DNA of 20,090 nucleotides, taken from Anaerolineae bacterium (lineage in GTDB: Bacteria; Chloroflexota; Anaerolineae; Anaerolineales; Villigracilaceae). Every line of letters starts with the position of its first letter. Within the stretch, counting starts at the first letter, position 1. The notes beneath the pieces were generated by a model, which was given only the letters and a program-made list of their open reading frames with translations, did no database searches and was not told the DNA's origin. The stretch is taken from NCBI GenBank assembly GCA_003694975.1, contig RFJH01000212.1, positions 1 through 20,090 on the forward strand, written 5' to 3'. Below are positions 1 to 6,944 of the stretch, in pieces. The position numbers were made by a program, and so were the translations under genes.

Positions 1-161
1 CCCGTGCCGCAGCCGATCTCCAGAACGCGCATCCCCTCGCGAACGTAGACGCGGGCGATGTACTCTTTGAGGGGACGCAGCCGCCCCAGGGTCAGGAGTT
101 GAATCCCCCGGTCGTAGGTCTTCGGGCTGGTCTCCAGCCATTTCATGAAGACGGTCGCCAT
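1..161 (-). CDS. SAM-dependent methyltransferase, N-terminal part (cut by window edge)
   Basis: Only the first 53 codons are inside the window. Reading leftward from the ATG at 161-159, the protein starts MATVFMKWLETSPKTYDRGI and reaches VLEIGCGTG at the very edge. That string is motif I, the glycine-rich SAM-binding loop of class I (Rossmann-fold) methyltransferases, so the cofactor is readable but the substrate is not. The ATG shares one base with the TGA of the upstream TetR gene (TGATG), which suggests translational coupling and one transcript from the TetR promoter. A second in-frame ATG at 146-144 is possible but would lose the overlap. The catalytic and substrate-binding parts lie outside the window, so no specific product (quinone, lipid or small molecule) can be named. 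Confidence 0.8.
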   Translation of the reverse strand, partial: MATVFMKWLETSPKTYDRGIQLLTLGRLRPLKEYIARVYVREGMRVLEIGCGT

Positions 162-757
162 CAGGCCTGGATTCCTTTCAGCAAAATATCTATCCCGGCG
201 CGAATGTGCTTCTCGACATCCACTGTCTCAGGATCGTACACCCACAACAGAATCGTTCCTTCTACCAGGGCACCAAACGCCAGGGCGATGTCTTGCGGGT
301 CCAAGGAATGAAACTCACCACTGGCAATGCCTTCCTCAATGATAGGGATGGCAAGCGACACATAGGTGCGCAGGTATTGGCGGAAGGCCTTTTGCACGGT
401 TTTGTTGCGAAAAATCAATCCCAGGAACTCATAAGCCACAGGAATCAGTTTCAGCCAGTTGGAAAGGTCGTCCAGAATGGCTTCCAAAAAACGTTGCAAA
501 CGCTCCGAGGCAGTACCTTCCGCGTGTTGCAACGCGCTCAGATCGCGCATCTCATGTTGAAAGAGGCGATCAAGCAAGGCCGTGATCAGGGCATCCTTGC
601 TCTTGAAGTACAGGTACAGCGTGCCTTTGCTCAGCCCGGCTTTGGCAGCGATGTCGTCCATGCGTGCCTTGTAGAACCCTTTTTCGGCGAACACCGCGCT
701 GGCAGCCTCCAGAATTTGTTTGGTGCGCTCTTCGCTGACGTTAGGACGGGGAGACAT
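161..757 (-). CDS. TetR/AcrR-family transcriptional regulator
   Basis: A 198-residue protein of normal TetR length. Residues about 10-57 form the DNA-binding domain; the helix-turn-helix is recognisable in MDDIAAKAGLSKGTLYLYF followed by KSKDAL, a near-perfect family signature. Residues about 60-198 are the helical ligand-binding and dimerisation domain, whose ligand cannot be read from sequence. The ATG at 757 has a GAGG seven bases upstream. Transcription probably starts just upstream, at a palindrome that would let the protein repress itself and the coupled methyltransferase gene. The gene ends in TGATG, shared with that next gene. TetR proteins with a short coupled enzyme gene often sense a substrate or product of that enzyme; here that is only inference. 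Confidence 0.93.
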   Translation of the reverse strand: MSPRPNVSEERTKQILEAASAVFAEKGFYKARMDDIAAKAGLSKGTLYLYFKSKDALITALLDRLFQHEMRDLSALQHAEGTASERLQRFLEAILDDLSNWLKLIPVAYEFLGLIFRNKTVQKAFRQYLRTYVSLAIPIIEEGIASGEFHSLDPQDIALAFGALVEGTILLWVYDPETVDVEKHIRAGIDILLKGIQA

Positions 758-779
758 CAGGATGCCTCGGGAGGTGATG

Positions 780-793
780 ACTGACCGGTCAGT
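780..793. promoter_or_regulatory. Probable TetR operator (perfect 14-bp palindrome)
   Basis: ACTGACCGGTCAGT is a perfect inverted repeat centred on CCGG. It covers the predicted transcription start of the tetR promoter and sits 23 bp from the tetR start codon. Position, symmetry and the neighbouring gene all fit an autoregulatory operator for the TetR-family protein. Confidence 0.78.
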
Positions 794-800
794 TAGTTAT

Positions 801-829
801 ATAATACAACAAACATTGTTGGAAGTCAA
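801..829 (-). promoter_or_regulatory. Strong sigma-70-type promoter for the tetR-methyltransferase pair
   Basis: Read on the minus strand, TTGACT (829-824) is followed after exactly 17 bases by TATTAT (806-801). This is close to the consensus -35/-10 pair. Transcription would start near 794, immediately beside the ACTGACCGGTCAGT palindrome, leaving a leader of about 37 nt before the tetR ATG. Confidence 0.8.
807..821. promoter_or_regulatory. Second palindrome inside the promoter spacer
   Basis: CAACAA ACA TTGTTG is a 6-bp inverted repeat with a 3-base centre. It lies wholly between the -35 and -10 boxes of the tetR promoter. Its sequence differs from the ACCGGT palindrome next to it, so if real it may bind a different regulator. 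It is AT-rich and could also be chance. Confidence 0.4.
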
Positions 830-1028
830 GAGGGTATGGGGCAGGTGGTTGCGGCGACGCGTCACTGTTGCTAAGGTGGCATTAATGTGATCGCAGTGCA
901 CGCCGGAGGAAGAGCAGACAATCAACGTGAGCCAGGCTTCTTGTACCGAGTTGACAATGGTACAATACCCCCATCTGGTTGCCCCTCTACATGAGGGACT
1001 CTAAACCCAATTTTGGAACGAAGAGAAT
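830..1028. other. Intergenic region upstream of the CpXC gene
   Basis: About 200 bp with no convincing gene. It contains a 7-bp inverted repeat (TTGTACC at 941-947 and GGTACAA at 959-965) and a small CCCTC/GAGGG hairpin (983-987 with 993-997). No good -35/-10 pair was found. A TTGACA lies at 951-956 inside the inverted repeat, but no -10 box follows at the right distance. The ribosome-binding site for the next gene is weak (GAAGAG just before the ATG). Confidence 0.5.
941..965. repeat. 7-bp inverted repeat, possible operator or stem-loop
   Basis: TTGTACC (941-947) and GGTACAA (959-965) are exact reverse complements separated by 11 bases. The repeat lies about 65 bp upstream of the CpXC gene and overlaps a TTGACA hexamer. 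It could be a regulator site or a short RNA hairpin; there is no T-run after it, so it is not an intrinsic terminator. Confidence 0.45.
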
Positions 1029-2399
1029 ATGCCACAGACACAAGTCAACTGTCCTCGCTGTCGCCAGCCGGTGACGGCCAATGTAGAGCAACTTTTCGAC
1101 GTTACACATGACCCGGGCGCCAAACAGCGTCTGTTAAGCGGTGTTGCAAATTACCTTCGCTGCCCGTATTGTGGCTATGAAGGACATCTGGCCACGCCGA
1201 TCGTTTACCACGATGCAGAAAAAGAATTGCTCCTGACCTATTTCCCTCCCGAACTCAATTTGCCGGTCAACGAGCAGGAGAAAATGATCGGCCCGCTTAT
1301 CAATCAGGTGATGAATCGCCTGCCGCCGGAGAAACGGAAGGGATATCTGTTCAACCCCCAGAATCACCTGACCTACCAGAGCCTGATTGAGCGTATCTTG
1401 CAGGCCGATGGTATCACTCCGGAGATGCTCAAAGCGCAGCAAGAGCGCGTGAATCTGATTGAGCGGTTACTGCGAGCATCCAGCGATGATGTGCGCTCGG
1501 AAATCCTCAAACAGGAAGCATCTCTGATTGACGAGCAGTTTTTCACCCTGTTTGGTCACCTCCTGCAAAATGCCATCGCCGCCGGACAAGAGCAACTGGC
1601 GCAACAGATGGCTTCGTTGCAGAAACAGTTGCTCCAGGAAACGGAGATAGGGCGCAAAATACAGTCCTCAGTTGGGGAGTTTGAGGCAGCGGTCAAGTCG
1701 CTTCAAGAGGCAGGCGAAGGCCTGACGCGTGAGAAATTGCTGGAGATCGTCATCGCCGCGCCCAACGAAGAACGCCTGAAAGCGCTGGTCGGCCTGGCGC
1801 GCGGTGGGATGGACTACATCTTCTTCCAGATGTTGAGCGAGCGCATTGAGGCTGCAGAGGGGGAAGAAAAGAAACGATTGGAAGGCTTGCGCGAGCGCCT
1901 TCTGGAATATGTCAACGAGATTGACCGTCAGATCGAAGAGCGCTACAAACAGGCTCAGGAATTCATCGAGGCATTGCTGGAAGAGGAGGATGTAGCGAAG
2001 GCCACCCGCGAACGTCTGGACCGTTTTGATGAGATTGCGGTTGATGTGTTGAATACCTTGTTGCGCCGTGCCAGTGACGAAAACGACACCGAGCGGCTGC
2101 AGAAGTTGCAACAGATAGTTGGAGTGCTGAAAGAAGCAGCGACCCCTCCACCGGAAGTGCTTGTGATGGAGAAACTGCTTGCTGCCCCCGATGCCGATGC
2201 GATGGAGAAAGTACTGCAAGAGAACGAGACTCTGATCAACGAGCGCTTCGTCCAGGCACTGGGTGGGCTGGTCGCACAAATGGACGCTCAGGTCCAGGCC
2301 GGGGATGGTTCGGAGGAGGAAAAAACGCTACTGGAACAGGCGCAGCGCGCCTATCGTGCCGCGTTGCGTTTCTCGATGAAAAAACAGATGGAGGGTTAG
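1029..2399 (+). CDS. CpXC zinc-ribbon protein with a long repetitive helical tail
   Basis: A 456-residue protein. Residues about 1-125 match the CpXC domain: two Cys pairs, C8-P-R-C11 and C45-P-Y-C48, which should form a zinc ribbon. The rest is strongly helical, charged and rich in Glu, Gln and Leu, with no membrane segment, so it is probably cytoplasmic. I see four diverged copies of one helical unit at about residues 144-205, 235-297, 316-370 and 381-440. Each has a leading LL or RL hydrophobic stretch, then an acidic Asp/Asn-x-x-aromatic/aliphatic helix. CpXC proteins have no established function and may bind nucleic acid or protein. The stop codon overlaps the stop codon of the convergent FHA gene (TTAG), leaving no room for a terminator between them. 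Confidence 0.85.
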   Translation: MPQTQVNCPRCRQPVTANVEQLFDVTHDPGAKQRLLSGVANYLRCPYCGYEGHLATPIVYHDAEKELLLTYFPPELNLPVNEQEKMIGPLINQVMNRLPPEKRKGYLFNPQNHLTYQSLIERILQADGITPEMLKAQQERVNLIERLLRASSDDVRSEILKQEASLIDEQFFTLFGHLLQNAIAAGQEQLAQQMASLQKQLLQETEIGRKIQSSVGEFEAAVKSLQEAGEGLTREKLLEIVIAAPNEERLKALVGLARGGMDYIFFQMLSERIEAAEGEEKKRLEGLRERLLEYVNEIDRQIEERYKQAQEFIEALLEEEDVAKATRERLDRFDEIAVDVLNTLLRRASDENDTERLQKLQQIVGVLKEAATPPPEVLVMEKLLAAPDADAMEKVLQENETLINERFVQALGGLVAQMDAQVQAGDGSEEEKTLLEQAQRAYRAALRFSMKKQMEG

Positions 2400-3049
2400 A
2401 GGGGAGGGTTGTCCAGGCGCAAGCCGTGGCCGCGCAGGGTCTCGATATACTGATGCGTGGGGTCTACTGCGGCCAGGCGGTCGCGCAGACGGCGGACGAG
2501 GGCGTCCAACGCCTGATCCGAAACGCCGACAGCCTGCTCTTCTCCCCAGACAGCAACGATCAGGTCTGCGCGGCTGATGACTTCCCCATCGGCCTCATAG
2601 AGCGCCTGCAAGAGACGGAACTGCTGTGCCGAAAGCGGCGGTGTGACCAGTTGCTGGTTAATCCACACCCGCCGGGAGCGCTCGTCCAACCGCAAACGCC
2701 CTGCACGCTTGCCTTCGTCCAGCAAGGGAAGGGTGGCATCAGAGACCAGGAACATGAACTGTTGTGCCAGGGCGATCTGCACAATATCCCCATCCTGGAG
2801 CACAACAGGGCCACTTAACTCATTGCCATTGCAGTGGGTGCCGTTTTTGCTCCCCAGGTCTTCCAGGATCACCCCCTCCCGCGTGGGTGTCAAGCGGGCG
2901 TGAAAACGAGAGACCTGCCGATCTGGGATGACGACATCACAAGAGGGTTCCCGCCCGATGACCAAAGTGTGGCTTAACGGCCAGCGTTGCCCCTTAAGCG
3001 GCCCTTCTTGAGCGATCAGCATGGGATATTCTTCAGAGTCGGCGTCCAT
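2396..3049 (-). CDS. FHA domain plus OmpR-type winged-helix DNA-binding protein
   Basis: A protein of 217 residues from the ATG at 3049. I prefer this start over the in-frame ATG at 3145 because an AGAGG lies five bases upstream and the extra 32 residues look like non-coding sequence. Residues about 10-100 form an FHA domain with its phosphothreonine-reading residues visible: G32-R33, S47-R-F-H50 and N69-G-T71. Residues about 115-217 form a PhoB/OmpR-type winged helix ending in YIETLRGHGLRL, the typical wing. So a phosphopeptide reader is fused to a DNA-binding domain. The gene is divergent from a Ser/Thr kinase gene 105 bp away, the likely source of the phospho-signal. Mycobacterial EmbR is a functional parallel, with the same kinds of domain in the opposite order. 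Confidence 0.9.
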   Translation of the reverse strand: MDADSEEYPMLIAQEGPLKGQRWPLSHTLVIGREPSCDVVIPDRQVSRFHARLTPTREGVILEDLGSKNGTHCNGNELSGPVVLQDGDIVQIALAQQFMFLVSDATLPLLDEGKRAGRLRLDERSRRVWINQQLVTPPLSAQQFRLLQALYEADGEVISRADLIVAVWGEEQAVGVSDQALDALVRRLRDRLAAVDPTHQYIETLRGHGLRLDNPPL

Positions 3050-3154
3050 GGTATCCTCTCTCAGTTTATAATATAGCAGAAAAGTGACATTCTGTGCAGA
3101 CCAACGCCGAGAGATCAACTCTGCACTCATGTTGCTCCGGAACAAGGATCGAAA
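3050..3154. promoter_or_regulatory. Divergent promoter region between FHA regulator and kinase
   Basis: This 105-bp space separates two divergent starts. The AT-rich core TTTATAATATAG (about 3065-3076) carries TATAAT on the plus strand (3067-3072) and TATATT/TATTAT on the minus strand. Neither direction has a good -35 box at 16-18 bp. A DNA-binding protein encoded beside it could control both genes from here. Confidence 0.45.
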
Positions 3155-4150
3155 ATGCCTCTCCCGCTGAAAGATGGTGAGGTGTTGCGCGGTCGTTATC
3201 GCATTCGAGAGCGCATTGGTCAGGGAGGCATGGGAAACATCTACCTGGCCGACGACTTACGCCTCGAAGGGCGTCTGTGCGCCATCAAAGAAGTCGAACA
3301 CGACCGCACCCTCCCGGCCAGAATGCTTCAGGAGGCCCGCCAACAGTTCCTGCGCGAGGCCACTATTTTGGCGCGCCTGGATCATCCAAACCTTCCAAAA
3401 GTCTCCGATTTCTTCTCCAGCGGCCTGCGGGATTACCTGGTAATGGACTACGTGCCGGGGAAGGATTTACGCACGGTCATGCTTGAAGCACGTCGGCGCA
3501 GGCAATTTCTCTCCGAAGAGACGGTCCTGGGTTGGGCCGGCCAACTGGCCGATGCCCTGGCGTATTTGCATGGTCAGGATCCACCCGTCCTCCACCGCGA
3601 CATCAAGCCGAGCAACCTGAAACTCACCCCCTCCGGTCTGCTCAAACTGGTAGATTTTGGCCTGGTAAAGGTTTTGGTGCCGGACGAAATGACGGTTACC
3701 GTGATTCAAGGGCAAGGCACGGCATTGTACACACCTCTGGAGCAGTACGGCGGCGACGGCTCCCATACCGACGTGCGCAGTGACATCTATGCTTTCGGCG
3801 CGACCCTGTACCATTTGCTGACCAACGAACCGCCTGCAGACGCTCGAAGCCGTTTCCTCAACCCTGATGCTCTCATTCCTCCGCGCCGGATCAACCCCTC
3901 TATCAGCCCGCGTACCGAACGGGCTATTTTGTGGGCTATGGCTCTGCACCCTGACGAACGCCCATCCTCTGTAGACCATTTCCGCCAGTATCTTTTCGGT
4001 CTGCGGGAAATACCCACCCTGCCGGTTTCGGTAAGTCACTCCCCTCCGCTCTCATTGTGGGACATTCTTTTTCGTCCACCGGAGATCGTCCTGGTGTGGA
4101 CGGCGGCGTTTCTCCTGCTTTTGAGCCTGGTGGCTACTTTGGCGCGCTGA
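3155..4150 (+). CDS. Hanks-type serine/threonine protein kinase, C-terminal membrane anchor
   Basis: A 331-residue protein with a full eukaryotic-like kinase domain at about 12-290. The glycine loop is IGQGGMG (21-27), the ATP lysine is K45 in CAIK, the helix-C glutamate is probably E68, the catalytic loop is HRDIKPSN (147-154) and the metal-binding motif is DFG (167-169). The activation segment runs to TALYTPLEQ. All catalytic residues are present, so it should be active. A single hydrophobic segment, IVLVWTAAFLLLLSLVAT, near residues 310-328 anchors it in the membrane with the kinase inside. There is no external sensor domain (no PASTA, no beta-propeller), so its input must come from a partner. 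The divergent FHA/winged-helix protein is the obvious substrate candidate. The 3' end overlaps the convergent GH3 gene by 17 bp. Confidence 0.95.
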   Translation: MPLPLKDGEVLRGRYRIRERIGQGGMGNIYLADDLRLEGRLCAIKEVEHDRTLPARMLQEARQQFLREATILARLDHPNLPKVSDFFSSGLRDYLVMDYVPGKDLRTVMLEARRRRQFLSEETVLGWAGQLADALAYLHGQDPPVLHRDIKPSNLKLTPSGLLKLVDFGLVKVLVPDEMTVTVIQGQGTALYTPLEQYGGDGSHTDVRSDIYAFGATLYHLLTNEPPADARSRFLNPDALIPPRRINPSISPRTERAILWAMALHPDERPSSVDHFRQYLFGLREIPTLPVSVSHSPPLSLWDILFRPPEIVLVWTAAFLLLLSLVATLAR

Positions 4151-6944
4151 GGCTTCGCGACCACAACCAACCTGCGCCCCACCCGAGGATTTCCCCTACC
4201 AACGTTGTCACGACGATAGCGTACACGCCGTTAGCCTCAACCCAGGCAGCGCTGCCCGGCATCCCAAGCGCGAGGTAGTCATACGCCAACAGTCCACCCA
4301 GGGCCACGCACAATCCCCAGCGCACACCCCAGCGGCGCGACCGGGCATAGTGACGTCCTGCCTGATAAGCCAGGACACTGCCTCCGGTCCACAACATCAG
4401 GGCGATCAACCAGCCACCAACGCGGGGCTGCCCTTCGGTTGTCAACGGAGGGTTCTCCTCGACTTCCTCCGTCGGCGAGGGGGGTTCGGGCGTTGGAGAA
4501 GGGGCCTCGTTGGGAAGGGGAGTAATGATGCTTACGGCGGTGTTGCCCTCCTCGGAGACATCCAGGCGCAAGATCTCGGAGAGCAAGGCCGGCTCGCTCT
4601 GGGCACGGATCTCCAAAAGGCCGGGTTGTTCCAGCCGGAAGGTAGCCCGCGCTACGCCCTGACGGGTCTCGCTTTCTACTTGCTGAATGATCCCTCCCGT
4701 CTCGCTGACCACGTTGAGTGTAAAACGGACAATGGTGCCATCTGGGACGGGATGCTGATTGTGGTCCAGGATGACACCGGTGCGGACGGAGACCGTTTCA
4801 CCGGTGTGCAGGGTGATGGTTGGTGTCGGTGCGGGCGTGGCGGAAGGAGTTGTGACCGTAGGGGTTGGCAGAGGCGGCAGGTCCAGTGAGAGTTGGATGA
4901 CCTGGCCAGGGTCGGGGGATGTCGCGGTGATCAGGTCGTAGCCGATGGCCTGAATGGAAACCGGTGGCGCGCCCGGAGGGGTGAGTTCTTGATAGAGCAG
5001 ACGGGCAGCCACTTCCACAAAGGGGGGTGCCTTGCTGTAAAGGCTGTAGTAAGCGGTCAGTTTGGAGATGTCGGTCGCGTCGAGATAGTAGGGGGCACCA
5101 AAGGAGAAGAGGAGGATGTGCTTGGAACGCAGGATGTTTTGTCTCTCCGAGAGAAAGCGACGTAAGATTTCGGTTTGACCTTTGTTTACCCCAAGGAGGG
5201 AAATAATCACCCAATCTGCGCGACGCAGGTCGTCTTCCAGAATCCGCACGGTTTCCAGGCCGGTTTCACCGGCGAGCAGATTCTGCAGCGTCTCCAGCGA
5301 ATGAGATGCCAGGTGATTGGGGTAGACCTGCCCTCCGGCATCCGGCCCGTAGAGGCGCAGGACGGCATTTTGGAAAGCGTCTACAGGCATGAGCGGCTGA
5401 GGGGGGCAGTCACTGCATTGTTGCGCGGTTTGTGCATCAGTGATGAAGAGCAGGTAGTCATTGGGTGAGGGTGGCGAGGGGAGGACGGTATCCAGATCGC
5501 GCGCCTCGGGGCTGATCAGGGTGGCTGCATTGCGGGCAATATCAAAAGTGACTTGCGTCCCCTGGCCAATGGTATCCAGTCGGTCGGCACCGAGTTGTAC
5601 GGCGGCGAGAGAGAAGGGTTTGCCGTAAAGACGCTGCTTGGCACTCAAAATGCGTATAACGGCAGCGTCCACATTTTGAGCAAAAGCCGGGTCTTCGCGG
5701 TATTTTTGGGCAAAAAAAGTCAGAGTGTCCACAATCGTGGCGTAGGTATCCGGGGCGCCGGTGGAGACAATGTTTCCCATGTAAAGAAGGTCGTTTCCGG
5801 CCACGAAGGCGTCGCGCGCCACCAGGCGGGCGGAGAAATTCTGCTCGGCAGGGTCATAGAAGCGACGCACAGCCTGGCTGCCCAGGTCATCGCTGACCAT
5901 CAGGCCCCCGGCGGCACGCCAATCTACGAATTGCGGAAGGGAAAGGATCAAGGAGAGTGCCTGAGCGTCGAAACTGACGGGGCGTGTGGTGGCACGGATG
6001 TTTCCCTGGAAGCCCTGATAGCGGATATGAGAGACCAGGAGGCCGTCAACGGCGGTCGGGTCGGCGGGTGTTGCGGCGGTGACGGCGAAGAAGGGGGCCA
6101 GTTCGATTTGCTTCAGTTGCTCCAGGGACTTGCGAACGGTGGCGGCCTCCTCGTCGAGGGGGCGGTCTGCGCCGCCGCCGCCGGGGAAGTGCTTCCCGAT
6201 GACGAGGAGGCGATTCTCACTGCCGGCGTGCAATCCTTCGATGAAGGCGCGTCCCATTTCGGCTACCCAATAAGGGTCGCCGCCGAAGACGCGCGTTCCC
6301 GGATCGCCGGGGCTTGTGGGTCTGGGTGTCTCCAGAACGTCCAGGGAGGGGCCCAGGTAAAGGTTAAAGCCCAGAGCGGCCAGTTCGGCGCCCAGGGTTT
6401 CTCCCGCCTGTCGGGCAAGGTCGGGTTGCCAGGTCGCGCCAATGGCCATGGCGCTGGGAAGGGGGGTCACGCCGCTCAGAAGTTGGTCGTATGGATAACC
6501 GTCCCCCTCTTGCGAGATACCGATGAAGAGAGGAATGTAGGTTCGCCGCCGTTCCGGACCGGCCACCGCCTCGTCCACGGCGAGAAACGAACCTTCCCAT
6601 TCGGCCTGTTGCAGGTCGTGAATGAGGCGATAAGCCTCACTCACTGTTTGTGGCGCAGCGACGAAGTTATCATTGGAAGCCAGGAGCACCACGCCGCCGA
6701 TGTGGTAATTTACAATCAGGTCGTAGATTGGGGATTCGGGCGTGACCTCGTTGCCGGTGAACGTCACAAGAAACAACTGGCCGACGCGTTCTTCCGGCGT
6801 CATGCGTTCCAGAAGCGCCTGGATGTCCGGCGGAGGTGTCTCGGTCTGGAGATGGACGGCAGCCTCCGCGCCGCGCGGTGAGGTGAGCGCGGTGATGAGC
6901 AGGACGGAGAGTGCAATAAGAGCCGCGAGACGACGCGCCCTCAT
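4134..6944 (-). CDS. Secreted, membrane-anchored glycoside hydrolase family 3 protein
   Basis: A 936-residue protein. Residues 1-29 are a Sec-type signal peptide. Residues about 40-440 are a GH3 catalytic barrel: LERMTPEERVGQLFLV at 45-60, KHFPGGGG at 251-258, and the nucleophile motif VSDDLG at 350-355 (probably D352). A further alpha/beta domain follows (about 450-660), then a Pro/Thr linker (690-712), an Ig-like beta domain (about 713-797), an acidic Pro linker (810-835) and three hydrophobic segments (about 843-862, 876-895, 906-928). It should therefore sit outside the cell, tethered at the C terminus. The family includes beta-N-acetylhexosaminidases such as NagZ and beta-glucosidases. 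The Asp-x-His loop that follows KHFPGHG in NagZ is replaced by ADRPLDEE, so the acid/base residue and substrate are uncertain. Its ATG overlaps the upstream dehydratase stop (ATGA). Confidence 0.9.
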   Translation of the reverse strand: MRARRLAALIALSVLLITALTSPRGAEAAVHLQTETPPPDIQALLERMTPEERVGQLFLVTFTGNEVTPESPIYDLIVNYHIGGVVLLASNDNFVAAPQTVSEAYRLIHDLQQAEWEGSFLAVDEAVAGPERRRTYIPLFIGISQEGDGYPYDQLLSGVTPLPSAMAIGATWQPDLARQAGETLGAELAALGFNLYLGPSLDVLETPRPTSPGDPGTRVFGGDPYWVAEMGRAFIEGLHAGSENRLLVIGKHFPGGGGADRPLDEEAATVRKSLEQLKQIELAPFFAVTAATPADPTAVDGLLVSHIRYQGFQGNIRATTRPVSFDAQALSLILSLPQFVDWRAAGGLMVSDDLGSQAVRRFYDPAEQNFSARLVARDAFVAGNDLLYMGNIVSTGAPDTYATIVDTLTFFAQKYREDPAFAQNVDAAVIRILSAKQRLYGKPFSLAAVQLGADRLDTIGQGTQVTFDIARNAATLISPEARDLDTVLPSPPSPNDYLLFITDAQTAQQCSDCPPQPLMPVDAFQNAVLRLYGPDAGGQVYPNHLASHSLETLQNLLAGETGLETVRILEDDLRRADWVIISLLGVNKGQTEILRRFLSERQNILRSKHILLFSFGAPYYLDATDISKLTAYYSLYSKAPPFVEVAARLLYQELTPPGAPPVSIQAIGYDLITATSPDPGQVIQLSLDLPPLPTPTVTTPSATPAPTPTITLHTGETVSVRTGVILDHNQHPVPDGTIVRFTLNVVSETGGIIQQVESETRQGVARATFRLEQPGLLEIRAQSEPALLSEILRLDVSEEGNTAVSIITPLPNEAPSPTPEPPSPTEEVEENPPLTTEGQPRVGGWLIALMLWTGGSVLAYQAGRHYARSRRWGVRWGLCVALGGLLAYDYLALGMPGSAAWVEANGVYAIVVTTLVGEILGWGAGWLWSRSLSAPK

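Noticed and set aside
951..966. Promoter made of TTGACA (951-956) and TACAAT (961-966)
   Set aside because: The two hexamers are only four bases apart, too close for a sigma-70 promoter.
3050..3145. FHA regulator starting at the ATG at 3145
   Set aside because: The added 32 residues have no similarity to the family, would leave only 9 bp before the divergent kinase start, and would run over the AT-rich promoter-like core. AGAGG before the ATG at 3049 supports the shorter form.
5553..6881. A 442-codon open frame on the plus strand
   Set aside because: It lies fully antisense to the GH3 gene, which has clear domains and a signal peptide. The plus-strand product is Gly/Gln/Val-rich with no recognisable motif, as expected for a shadow frame in GC-rich coding sequence.
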